From: Acidobacteriota bacterium
GTDB taxonomy: Bacteria; Acidobacteriota; HRBIN11
Assembly: GCA_030550225.1 (NCBI GenBank)
Contig: JAUQPV010000068.1
Location: 1 to 10,544 of the forward strand
Direction: 5' to 3'
Length of the DNA stretch: 10,544 nt
Shown here: in pieces, positions 1 through 7,201 of the stretch
Layout of the letters: each line of letters starts with the position of its first letter
Position numbering within the stretch: the stretch's first letter is position 1
Notes under the pieces: model-generated
The model's database searches: none
What the model was told of the DNA's origin: nothing
Seen by the model: only the letters and a program-made list of their open reading frames with translations
Position numbers and translations under genes: made by a program

Positions 1-1677
1 CTCCAGGGGGGAATGGACCAGGGTCCGATACCACCAAGTCGTCCCACTGTCGGGCTCGACGACCACGATGCCCCACACGAAGGTTCCATGCCAGGGCAGA
101 CGGTTCTCGACCCGCAGGGTGCCGCCTTCGGGGAGTTTCCGCTGTTCGGCCCGGGAGTCCCGGAGGGAACCCACGCGGCCTTGGGAGTCGCCGTCAAAGG
201 TGATACTGAAGATGTCCAGCTTTTTTCCCTTCCACTCGGGTTGGAACTCGGCGTCGAACCAGACGAGGCGCTCCTCGGTCGAGATGCGCCCGCCCGGCCG
301 GCCGTTTAGGGGAAGCCATCGGGCATGGGCCGGTCGGGCCGTCAGGTTCTCGACGCCCCGGTAAATCAACTGGATCGCGTAAGACAAGCGCTCTTCAGGC
401 GTGAAGTCCCGGTAGGGTCGGGGGTCCCGGAACCCCCGAAGACTCCACAGCCGCACGCCGGGCCGGAGAAGGCGAACCTCGACCTTGTGGAACTTCCCCT
501 TGTACTCACGATTGCGCAGGTAGATCCCCGCCTCATAGTAAGCCGCCGTCCACTGGCTGATCTGCTGGCGGATATGCGCCTCCTGCGTCCCCTCCACGTA
601 GAGGCCGCTGGTGACCCGGGCGATATGCCGTAAAGAATTTTCTCCACTCAAGGGGGCACTGGCCTCCGTCAGGTATCCTTCCGGGTTGACGACCATCACC
701 ATGACACCGGCCTCGGCCAAAGCCCGGCCGGCCTCCTCAAAGTCCTGATGGAGGACAAACGAAGAGCCCAGGCGGTCGTCCTGGCCATAGAGCTGGGGGA
801 ACTGGCCGGGCACGATGGGCTGTTCGACAGGCTCGGCATAGGCGGCCGCAAAGTAGACGTTGTTTCGGACGCCCTGGGAGAAATAGATCAGGAGCTTCGG
901 GCCTTGAACAGGGCGTAACGAGGCCGCCAACTGCTTGAGCGTCGCCGCCAGTCGCTGGGCGACGTCCCGGTATGTCCACTGGTTGAATGTCTGGGCTTCC
1001 CGAACGTAGTCTTCCAGCTCTGACGAGATAGAGATATTGCTCTCGACGTTCCGACCCTCTTCAGAGGGAAAATCTACGTCCGGGGAGGGGGCTCGCTCGA
1101 TACCCCGTCTCAGCCCCAGCGACCCCTGAAGACGGTTGCAGACTCGGTCCCGACCTGAGACGGGGCCCCACAACCGTTGCAAGCCCTTCGTGCCACTGAA
1201 GACCAGCAGGTAGACCAGGTCGCTATCCAAAATTCGTTCACAGGTCTGGAGAGAAACTTCCCTCGAGATCCGGAATCCCCGGGGGGACGAGAAAGCCAGG
1301 TCAAAGAGGAGTAAAACGTGCCGCCGGGAGGGATTTGCCCCCGGCCGGAGCTTTCCGGCCGTGTCCGATAAGGGCTGGTGCTCGACCGATGAGTCACTGC
1401 CGGAGGCCTCCGGTCTATCCGAGTCTCCGGATGCCTCTTGGACGAAGGTATACCGGTCCAGGTGACCGATAGGATAGGGCTTACCATCGACGAGGACTTG
1501 GACTTCTTCCGGCTTCAGGTCCAGGACAGGCTGACCCGACTCGTCGACGACGTAGAAGGGGATGATCTGGAGATGGACCTCGACCGTTTCCTCGCCCCGT
1601 GGGGTGGGTGGTGCCTGACCCCAGAGAAGCCCGACGGTCCCGAACCAGCAGGCAAGGGCGGCCCACCATTGCCGCAT
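1..1677 (-). CDS. Secreted VWA-like protein (VWFA-related Acidobacterial domain type), C-terminus cut by window edge
   Basis: An open frame of 559 codons runs from an ATG at 1677 to the window edge with no stop, so the C-terminus is missing. A ribosome site GGAGG lies 5 nt upstream. Residues 1-22 resemble a signal peptide, with a hydrophobic core and a WGQA end, so the protein should act outside the cytoplasm. Residues 31-72 match the start of the Acidobacterial VWFA-related family: a beta-rich stretch, 'VVDESGQPVLDLKPEEVQV', then DGKP. The VWA core begins at 'VLLLFDLAF' (121-129), continues through KLLIYFSQG (261-269) and GVMVMVVNPEG (324-334), and ends with YYEAGIYL (380-387) plus a following GKFHKVEVR strand. 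The metal site is degenerate: D126-L-A-F-S130 instead of DxSxS. About 90 residues between 165 and 255 are acidic, Ser-rich and low in conservation. A further beta-rich region follows residue 460. The substrate or partner is unknown. It lies 86 bp downstream of the ABC permease and may share its transcript. Family assignment is from recalled motifs, not a search. Confidence 0.85.
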   Translation of the reverse strand, partial: MRQWWAALACWFGTVGLLWGQAPPTPRGEETVEVHLQIIPFYVVDESGQPVLDLKPEEVQVLVDGKPYPIGHLDRYTFVQEASGDSDRPEASGSDSSVEHQPLSDTAGKLRPGANPSRRHVLLLFDLAFSSPRGFRISREVSLQTCERILDSDLVYLLVFSGTKGLQRLWGPVSGRDRVCNRLQGSLGLRRGIERAPSPDVDFPSEEGRNVESNISISSELEDYVREAQTFNQWTYRDVAQRLAATLKQLAASLRPVQGPKLLIYFSQGVRNNVYFAAAYAEPVEQPIVPGQFPQLYGQDDRLGSSFVLHQDFEEAGRALAEAGVMVMVVNPEGYLTEASAPLSGENSLRHIARVTSGLYVEGTQEAHIRQQISQWTAAYYEAGIYLRNREYKGKFHKVEVRLLRPGVRLWSLRGFRDPRPYRDFTPEERLSYAIQLIYRGVENLTARPAHARWLPLNGRPGGRISTEERLVWFDAEFQPEWKGKKLDIFSITFDGDSQGRVGSLRDSRAEQRKLPEGGTLRVENRLPWHGTFVWGIVVVEPDSGTTWWYRTLVHSPLE

Positions 1678-1703
1678 GGCCACCTCCGGTGGCGGAGTGA
1701 TCC

Positions 1704-1733
1704 AGAATACAGGATGCAAGAGGCGAGATGCAA
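1704..1733 (-). promoter_or_regulatory. Possible weak promoter for the VWA-like gene
   Basis: In the 86-bp gap before the VWA-like gene, the minus strand carries TTGCAT (1733-1728) and TATTCT (1709-1704) with an 18-bp spacer. The boxes match the sigma70 consensus at 3/6 and 4/6 positions. They overlap a direct repeat of GATGCAAGAG (plus-strand 1713-1722 and 1727-1736). This would allow the gene its own transcript. The match is modest and could be chance. Confidence 0.25.
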
Positions 1734-1736
1734 GAG
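1713..1736. repeat. 10-bp direct repeat GATGCAAGAG, 14-bp period
   Basis: Two exact copies of GATGCAAGAG (1713-1722 and 1727-1736) lie in the short gap between the ABC permease gene and the VWA-like gene, over the candidate promoter. They could be a protein-binding site or remnants of a simple repeat. Nothing else in the gap decides between these. Confidence 0.5.
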
Positions 1737-1763
1737 AAGGGGACCCAGGACCACAGACCACGG

Positions 1764-2549
1764 TCACTCCAGGTACAGGCGGCTGAGGAGACCCTTTTCC
1801 CGGACGCGGTGGAGCATCCATCCGAAGAAGGCGGCCCCGCCGATCAGGTAAAGTCCGTTCATCCCGACGGCTATCGCCAGAATCTCCAAGTCCAGACGGC
1901 CGGCCTGGAGGACGGTCCGCATGCCCTCAAATACGTATGTCGATGGCATGAGATAGGCGACTGTCTGAAGCCATCGAGGAAGGACCTCGACGGGATAAAA
2001 AACGGCCGAGAAGGGCTGGATCAGGAAGGGGATCCCCCAGATGAGGGCCTCGGCGGCGTGCCCGAATCGCAGGGCCAGGCCCGTCGTGAACATCCCGACG
2101 GCCCACCCAAACAGGAGGAGGATCGAGAAAAAGGGGACTAATGCCCACCCCATGGCCAGGACGTTAAATGCATACAGTCCGTACGCCAAAACGCCCAGGA
2201 CGACCATCACGGCGAGGGCCTTCAAGACGCCCACGATGCACGTAGCGATCATAATCTCCAGAATACTCACGGGGGCGATGAAGACATTCATGATGTTGCG
2301 GACCCAGATTTCCTCGCTCAGCGACAGCGTGATGGCCTGCTGGGACCGGTATAGGAGGTCCCAAAAGATCATGCCGCCGATGAGGAATACGACCGTCTGA
2401 GGGAGCGCCATCCTTTGGAGATAGTCCGTCACGAACCCCCATACCAGAAGGTTCATGACGGGCCAGAAGAAGATGTCCCCGATGCGGGTGACGCTCCGCC
2501 GGTACAAGTACAGATGCCGCAGGACGAGAGCATAAATTCGAAGCCCCAT
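1764..2549 (-). CDS. ABC-2 type transporter permease
   Basis: This 261-residue inner-membrane protein is about the usual length for a single ABC-2 permease (COG0842-like). Hydrophobic segments lie at roughly 25-45, 52-72, 97-125, 133-158, 165-185 and 222-246, giving six predicted membrane spans. The short amphipathic N-terminus (RHLYLYRRS) before span 1 and the 'FYPVEVLPRWLQTVAYLMP' motif before span 6 (184-202) are typical of ABC-2 exporters. The ATG overlaps the TGA of the upstream ATPase gene by one base (TGATG), indicating translational coupling and a shared complex, presumably two ATPases with two permeases. A GAGG lies about 9 nt before the start. The cargo cannot be read from the sequence. 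The neighbouring sugar-nucleotide genes suggest a glycan or glycolipid, but a drug, lipid or peptide exporter is equally compatible with the family. Confidence 0.9.
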   Translation of the reverse strand: MGLRIYALVLRHLYLYRRSVTRIGDIFFWPVMNLLVWGFVTDYLQRMALPQTVVFLIGGMIFWDLLYRSQQAITLSLSEEIWVRNIMNVFIAPVSILEIMIATCIVGVLKALAVMVVLGVLAYGLYAFNVLAMGWALVPFFSILLLFGWAVGMFTTGLALRFGHAAEALIWGIPFLIQPFSAVFYPVEVLPRWLQTVAYLMPSTYVFEGMRTVLQAGRLDLEILAIAVGMNGLYLIGGAAFFGWMLHRVREKGLLSRLYLE

Positions 2550-3316
2550 CAGTCGGCCTCTGTGACCTCAGCCACGTCGTGGAGGCGTCCGTCCCGGGCG
2601 ATGACGATGAAGGCGTCCTCGAGGGACCGGGCCCGGGCTCGGATTTGGATCTCGGCCGGTGTGCCCTGGGCGACCGCCCGACCCCGGGCGAGGAATAGGA
2701 CGCGGTCGCACATGAGCTCGACCTCTCGCATATTGTGGGACGTAAAGACCATCGTGATCCCGCGGGTCTGTTGAATCTGACGCAGGATATCCCGGACTCG
2801 AGCGGCGACCTCGGGGTCCAGGCTGGCCGTCGGCTCGTCCAGGAAAAGGACCTCCGGGTCGTTGAGGAGAGCCTTGCATAGGTTCAGTCGGGTGATCTGA
2901 CCCGAGGACAGCGTGCCTGTGACCCGCCAGGCCAGGTGGGCAAGGTCCAGGAGCTCCATGAGTTCTTCGATCTTGGCCCGGGGCTTTCGAATCCCATAAA
3001 GTCGGGCGAATACGTTCAAGTTTTCCCACACCGTCAAGTTCGTCGGAAGAGACACGTAGGTCGCCGCCAGGTTGACCCGTCGCAAGATAGCTCGACGGTG
3101 CCTCTGGAGGTCCAGGCCGAAGACCCGGATCGTGCCGGCGGTCGGCGTAGTCAGGCCCAGCATAAGCTGGATCGTCGTCGTCTTCCCGGCCCCGTTGGGG
3201 CCCAGGAGACCGAAGACCTCGCCCCGGCGAATCGAGAAGGACAGGTCCTCGACGGCGGTGACGTTCCCGAAGCGCTTTGTCAGGCCGTCGACCTCGATGA
3301 CCCATTCGTCCGCCAT
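2549..3316 (-). CDS. ABC transporter ATP-binding protein (exporter type)
   Basis: This 255-residue nucleotide-binding subunit energises the adjacent permease. Visible motifs: Walker A GPNGAGKT (39-46), signature LSSGQ (136-140), Walker B VLFLDEP (156-162) with catalytic E161, D-loop SLDP (165-168) and switch histidine H194 in FTSHNM. Its length and the lack of a C-terminal extension make it a plain ABC-2 ATPase. It has no carbohydrate-binding tail like that of some O-antigen exporters (Wzt). Odd point: the segment VNLAATYVSLPTNLTV (81-96) aligns with the usual Q-loop, but the Gln position is T86, so the Q-loop contact is changed. The C-terminus contains SLEDAFI (231-237), common in COG1131 proteins. 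The ATG at 3316 has GAGG 8 nt upstream. The gene lies 117 bp after the reductase gene and overlaps the permease start. Confidence 0.93.
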   Translation of the reverse strand: MADEWVIEVDGLTKRFGNVTAVEDLSFSIRRGEVFGLLGPNGAGKTTTIQLMLGLTTPTAGTIRVFGLDLQRHRRAILRRVNLAATYVSLPTNLTVWENLNVFARLYGIRKPRAKIEELMELLDLAHLAWRVTGTLSSGQITRLNLCKALLNDPEVLFLDEPTASLDPEVAARVRDILRQIQQTRGITMVFTSHNMREVELMCDRVLFLARGRAVAQGTPAEIQIRARARSLEDAFIVIARDGRLHDVAEVTEAD

Positions 3317-3333
3317 GGATGAAACCTCGCGAC

Positions 3334-3424
3334 GGTGTGACGGCGTGACAAAGTCAGGAAAAGACCTGGAGCTGAAATCAAATGTTCCAGATTCGACTCC
3401 ATCCCCTTGTCACGTCATCGCACC
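3334..3424. repeat. Imperfect inverted repeat between the reductase and ABC ATPase genes
   Basis: Arms at 3334-3353 and 3405-3424 match at 16 of 20 positions when one is reverse-complemented. Both are built from a GGTG..GACG..GTGACAA-like motif and enclose a 51-nt AT-richer loop. The element fills most of the 117-bp gap, directly after the reductase stop. It could be an RNA hairpin that slows or processes the transcript, or a remnant of a dispersed palindromic repeat. There is no T tract, so it is not a standard intrinsic terminator. Confidence 0.45.
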
Positions 3425-3433
3425 GTCACGCCA

Positions 3434-4399
3434 TCATGTCGTCCCGGATCCGCGCGTCTTGTGCCGCCACTCGTCCAAGATGTCGGCCAGGGTCTGCTGA
3501 AGGGTATAGGTGGGTGTCCACCCCGTATGGGCCCGGATCTTGGCAGGGTCACCGACCAGGACCGGGATGTCGACCCGGCGGTACCGGCCTGGGTCGGTCT
3601 CGACGCGGATCGGGACGGTCGCCATATTAAGGAGCTGCTGAAGGAGGTCCCGAATGGAGACGCCCCGACCTGAACAGACGTTGTAAGCTTCGCCGGGTCG
3701 GCCTCGTTCGATCAGGAGACGGTACGCCCGAGCGATGTCTCGGACGTCGGTGAAGTCTCGGACGGCCTCGACATTCCCGACACGGAGGACAGGTTCAGCC
3801 TGACCAGCCTCGATGCGGGCGATCTGCGAGGCAAAGTCAGCACAGACGAACCCGACATGCTGGCCGGGGCCGACGTGGTTGAAAGAACGGGTAACGATGA
3901 CGGGGATCTCATAAGCTTGATAGTACTGAAACCCTAAGAGTTCCTGGCAGGCCTTACTGAGACCGTAAGGACTGACCGGCCGCAGGGCCTGGGTCTCCCG
4001 AATTGGGTTGTCCTCCGGCCGCACGATTCCGTAGACCTCTGCCGAGCCGACGAGGAGGACCCGAGGCCGCCGGTTGGTTCGGGCCAGGGTGTCCATCAGG
4101 TGGAAGGCCCCCCAGAAGTTCACTTGCAAGTAGCGATGAGGGTCCTGCCAAGACTGCCCGACATGGGCCAGGCCGGCCAGATGGAAGACGACATCCGGCT
4201 GGACGCCCTTCAGGACAGTCTGCCAGGCGGCGGGTGATACGACGTCGAGGGGCCACCACGTGACGCCATCGGAGGGAATCTCCGGCGAGGCCCCTTCCCC
4301 ATGGTAGGTCGCATGGACTTGATACCCTGCGACGACCAGTTCACGGAGCAAGAAACGACCGACAAAGCCACTGCCGCCGGTGACCAGGGCGACTGCCAT
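3434..4399 (-). CDS. rmd: NAD(P)-dependent SDR-family sugar-nucleotide enzyme, probable GDP-4-keto-6-deoxy-D-mannose reductase
   Basis: This 321-residue cytoplasmic extended short-chain dehydrogenase would reduce the 4-keto group of GDP-4-keto-6-deoxy-D-mannose to give GDP-D-rhamnose. Seen in the sequence: nucleotide-binding GGSGFVG (8-14), FHLAG (72-76), catalytic S119 in VGSAEVYG, and Y145-x-x-x-K149 in SPYGLSK. FNHVGPGQ followed by GFV...DFASQIA (173-194) is characteristic of Rmd-like reductases. The RDFTDVRDIARAY block (214-226) is shared with the dehydratase next door, consistent with a common ancestor. The start ATG at 4399 has only a weak AGGA about 8 nt upstream. It follows the dehydratase gene by 74 bp, the order expected for the pathway. 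Alternatives are a reductase or epimerase giving another 6-deoxyhexose such as GDP-fucose or GDP-6-deoxytalose. The SDR family is certain; the exact product is inferred. Confidence 0.8.
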   Translation of the reverse strand: MAVALVTGGSGFVGRFLLRELVVAGYQVHATYHGEGASPEIPSDGVTWWPLDVVSPAAWQTVLKGVQPDVVFHLAGLAHVGQSWQDPHRYLQVNFWGAFHLMDTLARTNRRPRVLLVGSAEVYGIVRPEDNPIRETQALRPVSPYGLSKACQELLGFQYYQAYEIPVIVTRSFNHVGPGQHVGFVCADFASQIARIEAGQAEPVLRVGNVEAVRDFTDVRDIARAYRLLIERGRPGEAYNVCSGRGVSIRDLLQQLLNMATVPIRVETDPGRYRRVDIPVLVGDPAKIRAHTGWTPTYTLQQTLADILDEWRHKTRGSGTT

Positions 4400-4473
4400 G
4401 ACCGTTCCTGTAAGACGGCCCCAGCGGACGGACCTTCACCACCGAGAAGCAGACTGCCGGCGATGAACCCAGG

Positions 4474-5448
4474 TCAGCCGTCTTTTTCGGCTTGGACTCT
4501 TTGCCGCCAGTAATTCAGCAGGTCTTGCAGAGTCTGCTCGAAGGGGATCTGGGGTGCCCAGCCGGTTATCTCCCGAAAGCGGGTCGAGTCGCCGATGAGG
4601 ATCTCGACGTCCGAGGGCCGCAGACGTCGGGCGTCGACCTGAACGTCGACGTCTACGGACGTCATGCGCAGGAGCATCTCCAGGACTTCTCGGATCTTGT
4701 AGCCCCGGCCGGAGGCGATGTTGTAAACCTCGCCCGGGGTGCCGTGTTCCAGGGCCAGCCAGTAAGCTCGGACCATGTCCCGGACGTCCGTGTAGTCCCG
4801 GATGGCCTCCAGATTGCCGACATGCACGACCGGCGGCCGCAAGCCCGCTTCGATCTCGGCGATCTGCTTGGCCAGATTCGATTCGGCGAAGACCTCGCCC
4901 CGGCGGGGGCCTGTGTGATTGAAGCCCCGCGTGCGAATGACGTGAGCCTTATAGCTCATGTAATATTGATAGCCCAATAGATCCTGAGCGACCTTGGACA
5001 CGGCGTAAGGGCTCAGGGGACGGAGGGGGTTCGTCTCCCGGACAGGGACCTCGTGAGGGTAGACGAGACCGTACTCCTCGCTGGAACCGGCGATCTGGAT
5101 CCGCACCGGCAAGTCCAAAGCCCGGCAAGCCTCCAAGAGATGAATTTGTCCGATAACGTTGACCTGAAAAGTCTCAGAGGGCAGACGCCAAGACGTCGGC
5201 ACAAAGCTCTGGGCGGCCAGATGAAAAATCCAGTCGGGCCGGACTTGATGAAGGGTCCAATAGACGGCGGCGGCGTCCTGAAGGTCGCATTCGACCAGAT
5301 GGATGCGGTCGAGCAGGTGACGAATGTTGTCCATCCGGCTCCGCCATCGGTAAAGGCCGTAGACTTCCACGTCGGGATGGTGCTGGAGGATATACTCGGC
5401 CAGATGACTGCCCGCAAATCCCGTGATCCCCGTGATAAGTACACGCAT
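4474..5448 (-). CDS. gmd: GDP-mannose 4,6-dehydratase
   Basis: This 324-residue cytoplasmic SDR enzyme would convert GDP-D-mannose to GDP-4-keto-6-deoxy-D-mannose, the first step to GDP-rhamnose, GDP-fucose and related donors. Motifs: GITGFAGS cofactor loop (7-14); RWRS (35-38), an NADP-contact region typical of Gmd; FHLAAQSFVP.SW (75-87); SSEEYG (122-127), which supplies Ser122 and Glu124 at the Thr/Glu catalytic positions of Gmd; Y148-x-x-x-K152; and RGFNHTGPRRGEVF (174-187), a Gmd hallmark. It is a little shorter than the E. coli enzyme but fits the short bacterial form. The ATG at 5448 has AGAGG 7 nt upstream. It lies 103 bp after the TPR gene and 74 bp before the probable reductase. Adjacent gmd-rmd pairs are known for GDP-D-rhamnose synthesis, for example in Aneurinibacillus thermoaerophilus and Pseudomonas aeruginosa. 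Confidence 0.88.
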   Translation of the reverse strand: MRVLITGITGFAGSHLAEYILQHHPDVEVYGLYRWRSRMDNIRHLLDRIHLVECDLQDAAAVYWTLHQVRPDWIFHLAAQSFVPTSWRLPSETFQVNVIGQIHLLEACRALDLPVRIQIAGSSEEYGLVYPHEVPVRETNPLRPLSPYAVSKVAQDLLGYQYYMSYKAHVIRTRGFNHTGPRRGEVFAESNLAKQIAEIEAGLRPPVVHVGNLEAIRDYTDVRDMVRAYWLALEHGTPGEVYNIASGRGYKIREVLEMLLRMTSVDVDVQVDARRLRPSDVEILIGDSTRFREITGWAPQIPFEQTLQDLLNYWRQRVQAEKDG

Positions 5449-5551
5449 CGGAGGACCTCTCGCACACGAATAGAAGTCGGATCAGCACGCTGACCTAAGG
5501 ACTGTGGGGGCTATGCCCGCGTCCCCCTCCGACATGCCGATCCGGTGCCCC

Positions 5552-6649
5552 TCAGCGGGAAGAGCGAGTGGACGAGTTGGGTTTCGGGGCCTGTTGTTGC
5601 TGGAGGGCCTGCGTGGCCCGTTTGATCATGTCCTGGTATCGGTCGTCCTTGGACAACTCGTACGCCTTCTTGTATTGGTCGAGGGCGTCCTTAAAACGCT
5701 TTTGGTTTTCGTACACGTACCCCAAGAGCTCGTAGACCTTCGGATTTTGAGCCTGGGCTTGTCGCCATTGCAAGAGGGTCGTCTCGGCGTTCGACCAGTC
5801 CTTCAGACCGATGTAAGCCTGCGCCAGGTTGTAAAGACGGGTCGGATTCGAGTCCGGGAGCTGTTTGAAGATACTGGCGGCCTTCGAGTAATCCTGCAGG
5901 GCCAGGTAGGCGATCCCGAGTTGACCCAGGACCTCCGGGGAGGCGCCCCCATGAGCGACGAGAGCCTCCCCGACCTCCCGGGCCCGAGCATAGTTCTGCG
6001 TCAGATTGGCGGCCTCGATAAGGTAGCGGGCATAGTCCCGGTTGTTAGGCCGGAGCGTATAGGCCCGGTTCAAGTACTGATAGGCCTCCGCAGCCTGCTT
6101 CCGACGTAAGGCCACAAGACCGTTCAGGTAGAGGAGCGCATCGTCGTTGGGTTGGGCCTGAAGGGCTTGTTGGAGGTCGGCGGCCGCCTTATCGACATTG
6201 CCCAGAGCCAGGTGGGCCGCCCCCCGCAACTTCAAGGCGCCCGGTACGAGGGCCTTATCCTCCGGCTTAGTCGCATTCGGCAGGCCTTGGTCGACGTACT
6301 GAACGACGGCCTTGTACTGCTTCCGTTGCATGGCCGCGTAAGCCAGGTAGTAGTAAGCACCAAAATGCTTCGGCTCTAATTCGATGACCTTCTGGAGGTT
6401 CTTTTCAGCGTCGGCCATCCTGTTCAGGTTGATCTGGCACAGGGCCAGCATGTAGTAGCCCGCCGGATGGGCGGGGTTCTCGGCGACGACCTGCTCGAAA
6501 ACGGCGGCCGCACCGGCATAATCCTTCTTCTGAAAGAGCTGAACCCCCTGGTCCCATAGGGGATTCTCCTGCGCCCTCAGGCCCAGGACACTCCCCATGA
6601 GGATACTCAGGAGTACCCACGCGGTAAGACCCTCCTTTCGAGCGCGCAT
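5552..6649 (-). CDS. Secreted tetratricopeptide-repeat protein at the end of the Ton cluster
   Basis: A 365-residue protein. Residues 1-26 form a likely Sec signal peptide: basic MRARK, hydrophobic WVLLSILMGSVLGL, and a possible cut after LRA. The rest is almost wholly helical TPR-like repeats from about residue 30 to 345. Clear units include LWDQGVQLFQKKDYAGAAAV (31-50), GYYMLALCQINLNRMADAEK (64-83), LRGAAHLALGNVDKAAADLQ (141-160), LGQLGIAYLALQDYSKAASI (241-260) and VYELLGYVYENQKRFKDALD (305-324). I count roughly eight to ten repeats. The tail (350-365) is Gln-, Pro- and Ser-rich. TPR arrays bind proteins, so a periplasmic scaffold working with TonB/ExbBD is likely but inferred. The ATG at 6649 has GAGG 7 nt upstream, and the gene follows the second exbD by 45 bp. 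No catalytic domain is visible and I cannot assign a specific family. Confidence 0.88.
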   Translation of the reverse strand: MRARKEGLTAWVLLSILMGSVLGLRAQENPLWDQGVQLFQKKDYAGAAAVFEQVVAENPAHPAGYYMLALCQINLNRMADAEKNLQKVIELEPKHFGAYYYLAYAAMQRKQYKAVVQYVDQGLPNATKPEDKALVPGALKLRGAAHLALGNVDKAAADLQQALQAQPNDDALLYLNGLVALRRKQAAEAYQYLNRAYTLRPNNRDYARYLIEAANLTQNYARAREVGEALVAHGGASPEVLGQLGIAYLALQDYSKAASIFKQLPDSNPTRLYNLAQAYIGLKDWSNAETTLLQWRQAQAQNPKVYELLGYVYENQKRFKDALDQYKKAYELSKDDRYQDMIKRATQALQQQQAPKPNSSTRSSR

Positions 6650-6694
6650 GCCTCATCCTCGATGAAGAGAGGATCAAGTCCTAAACGACCCTTC

Positions 6695-7180
6695 CTACTG
6701 GACTGTCGCCGGGCTTCCTGTCGGCTCCGAGGCCGTGATACTGATCGGTTCGGTCAGGATTCCGATGTTCCGGGCACCGCCCTGACGGATGACGTCGAGA
6801 ATCCGCATGGCGTTCTCGTAATTGACGTCGTCATCCGCCGTGAAAAAGATCATCTGCGTCGACCGGCCCTGCATGATCTGCTGAATACGCGCCAAGAGCT
6901 GACCCATCGGGACCTCTTCCCGATTGATGAACACCCGGCAACTGGCAAACTGCCCCGGCCCACAGGGGGCCATCACGCGAATGACGATCTGTTCCGAGGC
7001 TGGGGGCGGGGTCTGCGTCTGCGCCCGGGGCGGCAATTTCGACAAATAGCCCATCTGGGCGATCAGGACCGTGACGACGATCATGAAGATGATCAGGAGC
7101 ACCAGGCAGATGTCGATAAAAGGAATCACGTTCGGGTCCGACATCGGCCCACCGCGACGTCCTCCGACTTGAATGCCCAT
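6695..7180 (-). CDS. exbD: ExbD/TolR-family protein, second copy
   Basis: A 161-residue inner-membrane protein of the ExbD/TolR family, which sits in the ExbB pore and carries the proton-binding Asp. Residues 14-22 are SDPNVIPFI, and the essential aspartate D23 lies at the start of the single membrane span (about 22-42, ICLVLLIIFMIVVTVLI). A Pro-rich neck (50-61) leads to a periplasmic domain ending in ADDDVNYENAMRILDVIRQGG (115-135) and NIGILTEP (138-145). It differs from the neighbouring copy by two cysteines, C73 and C81, in APC...ASCR, which could form a periplasmic disulfide. The region after the membrane span is also quite different. The ATG at 7180 has GGAGGAG about 6 nt upstream, so it is preferred over M13. 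It follows the first exbD by 21 bp. TolR or AglS-like roles cannot be excluded. Confidence 0.92.
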   Translation of the reverse strand: MGIQVGGRRGGPMSDPNVIPFIDICLVLLIIFMIVVTVLIAQMGYLSKLPPRAQTQTPPPASEQIVIRVMAPCGPGQFASCRVFINREEVPMGQLLARIQQIMQGRSTQMIFFTADDDVNYENAMRILDVIRQGGARNIGILTEPISITASEPTGSPATVQ

Positions 7181-7201
7181 GACCGACTCCTCCCCAGCAG
7201 A

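Noticed and set aside
4492..4980. Plus-strand open frame of 162 codons
   Set aside because: It lies wholly inside gmd on the opposite strand; gmd has complete catalytic motifs, so this is a shadow frame caused by GC-rich codons.
5506..5527. GGGGG/CCCCC hairpin between the TPR gene and gmd
   Set aside because: The stem is only 5 bp with a 12-nt loop, no T tract follows on the minus strand, and a competing GGGC/GCCC pairing exists inside. It does not support a terminator call.
5504..6109. Plus-strand open frame of 201 codons
   Set aside because: It is antisense to the secreted TPR gene, whose repeats are clear, and shows only a low-complexity Leu/Val/Gly/Arg composition.
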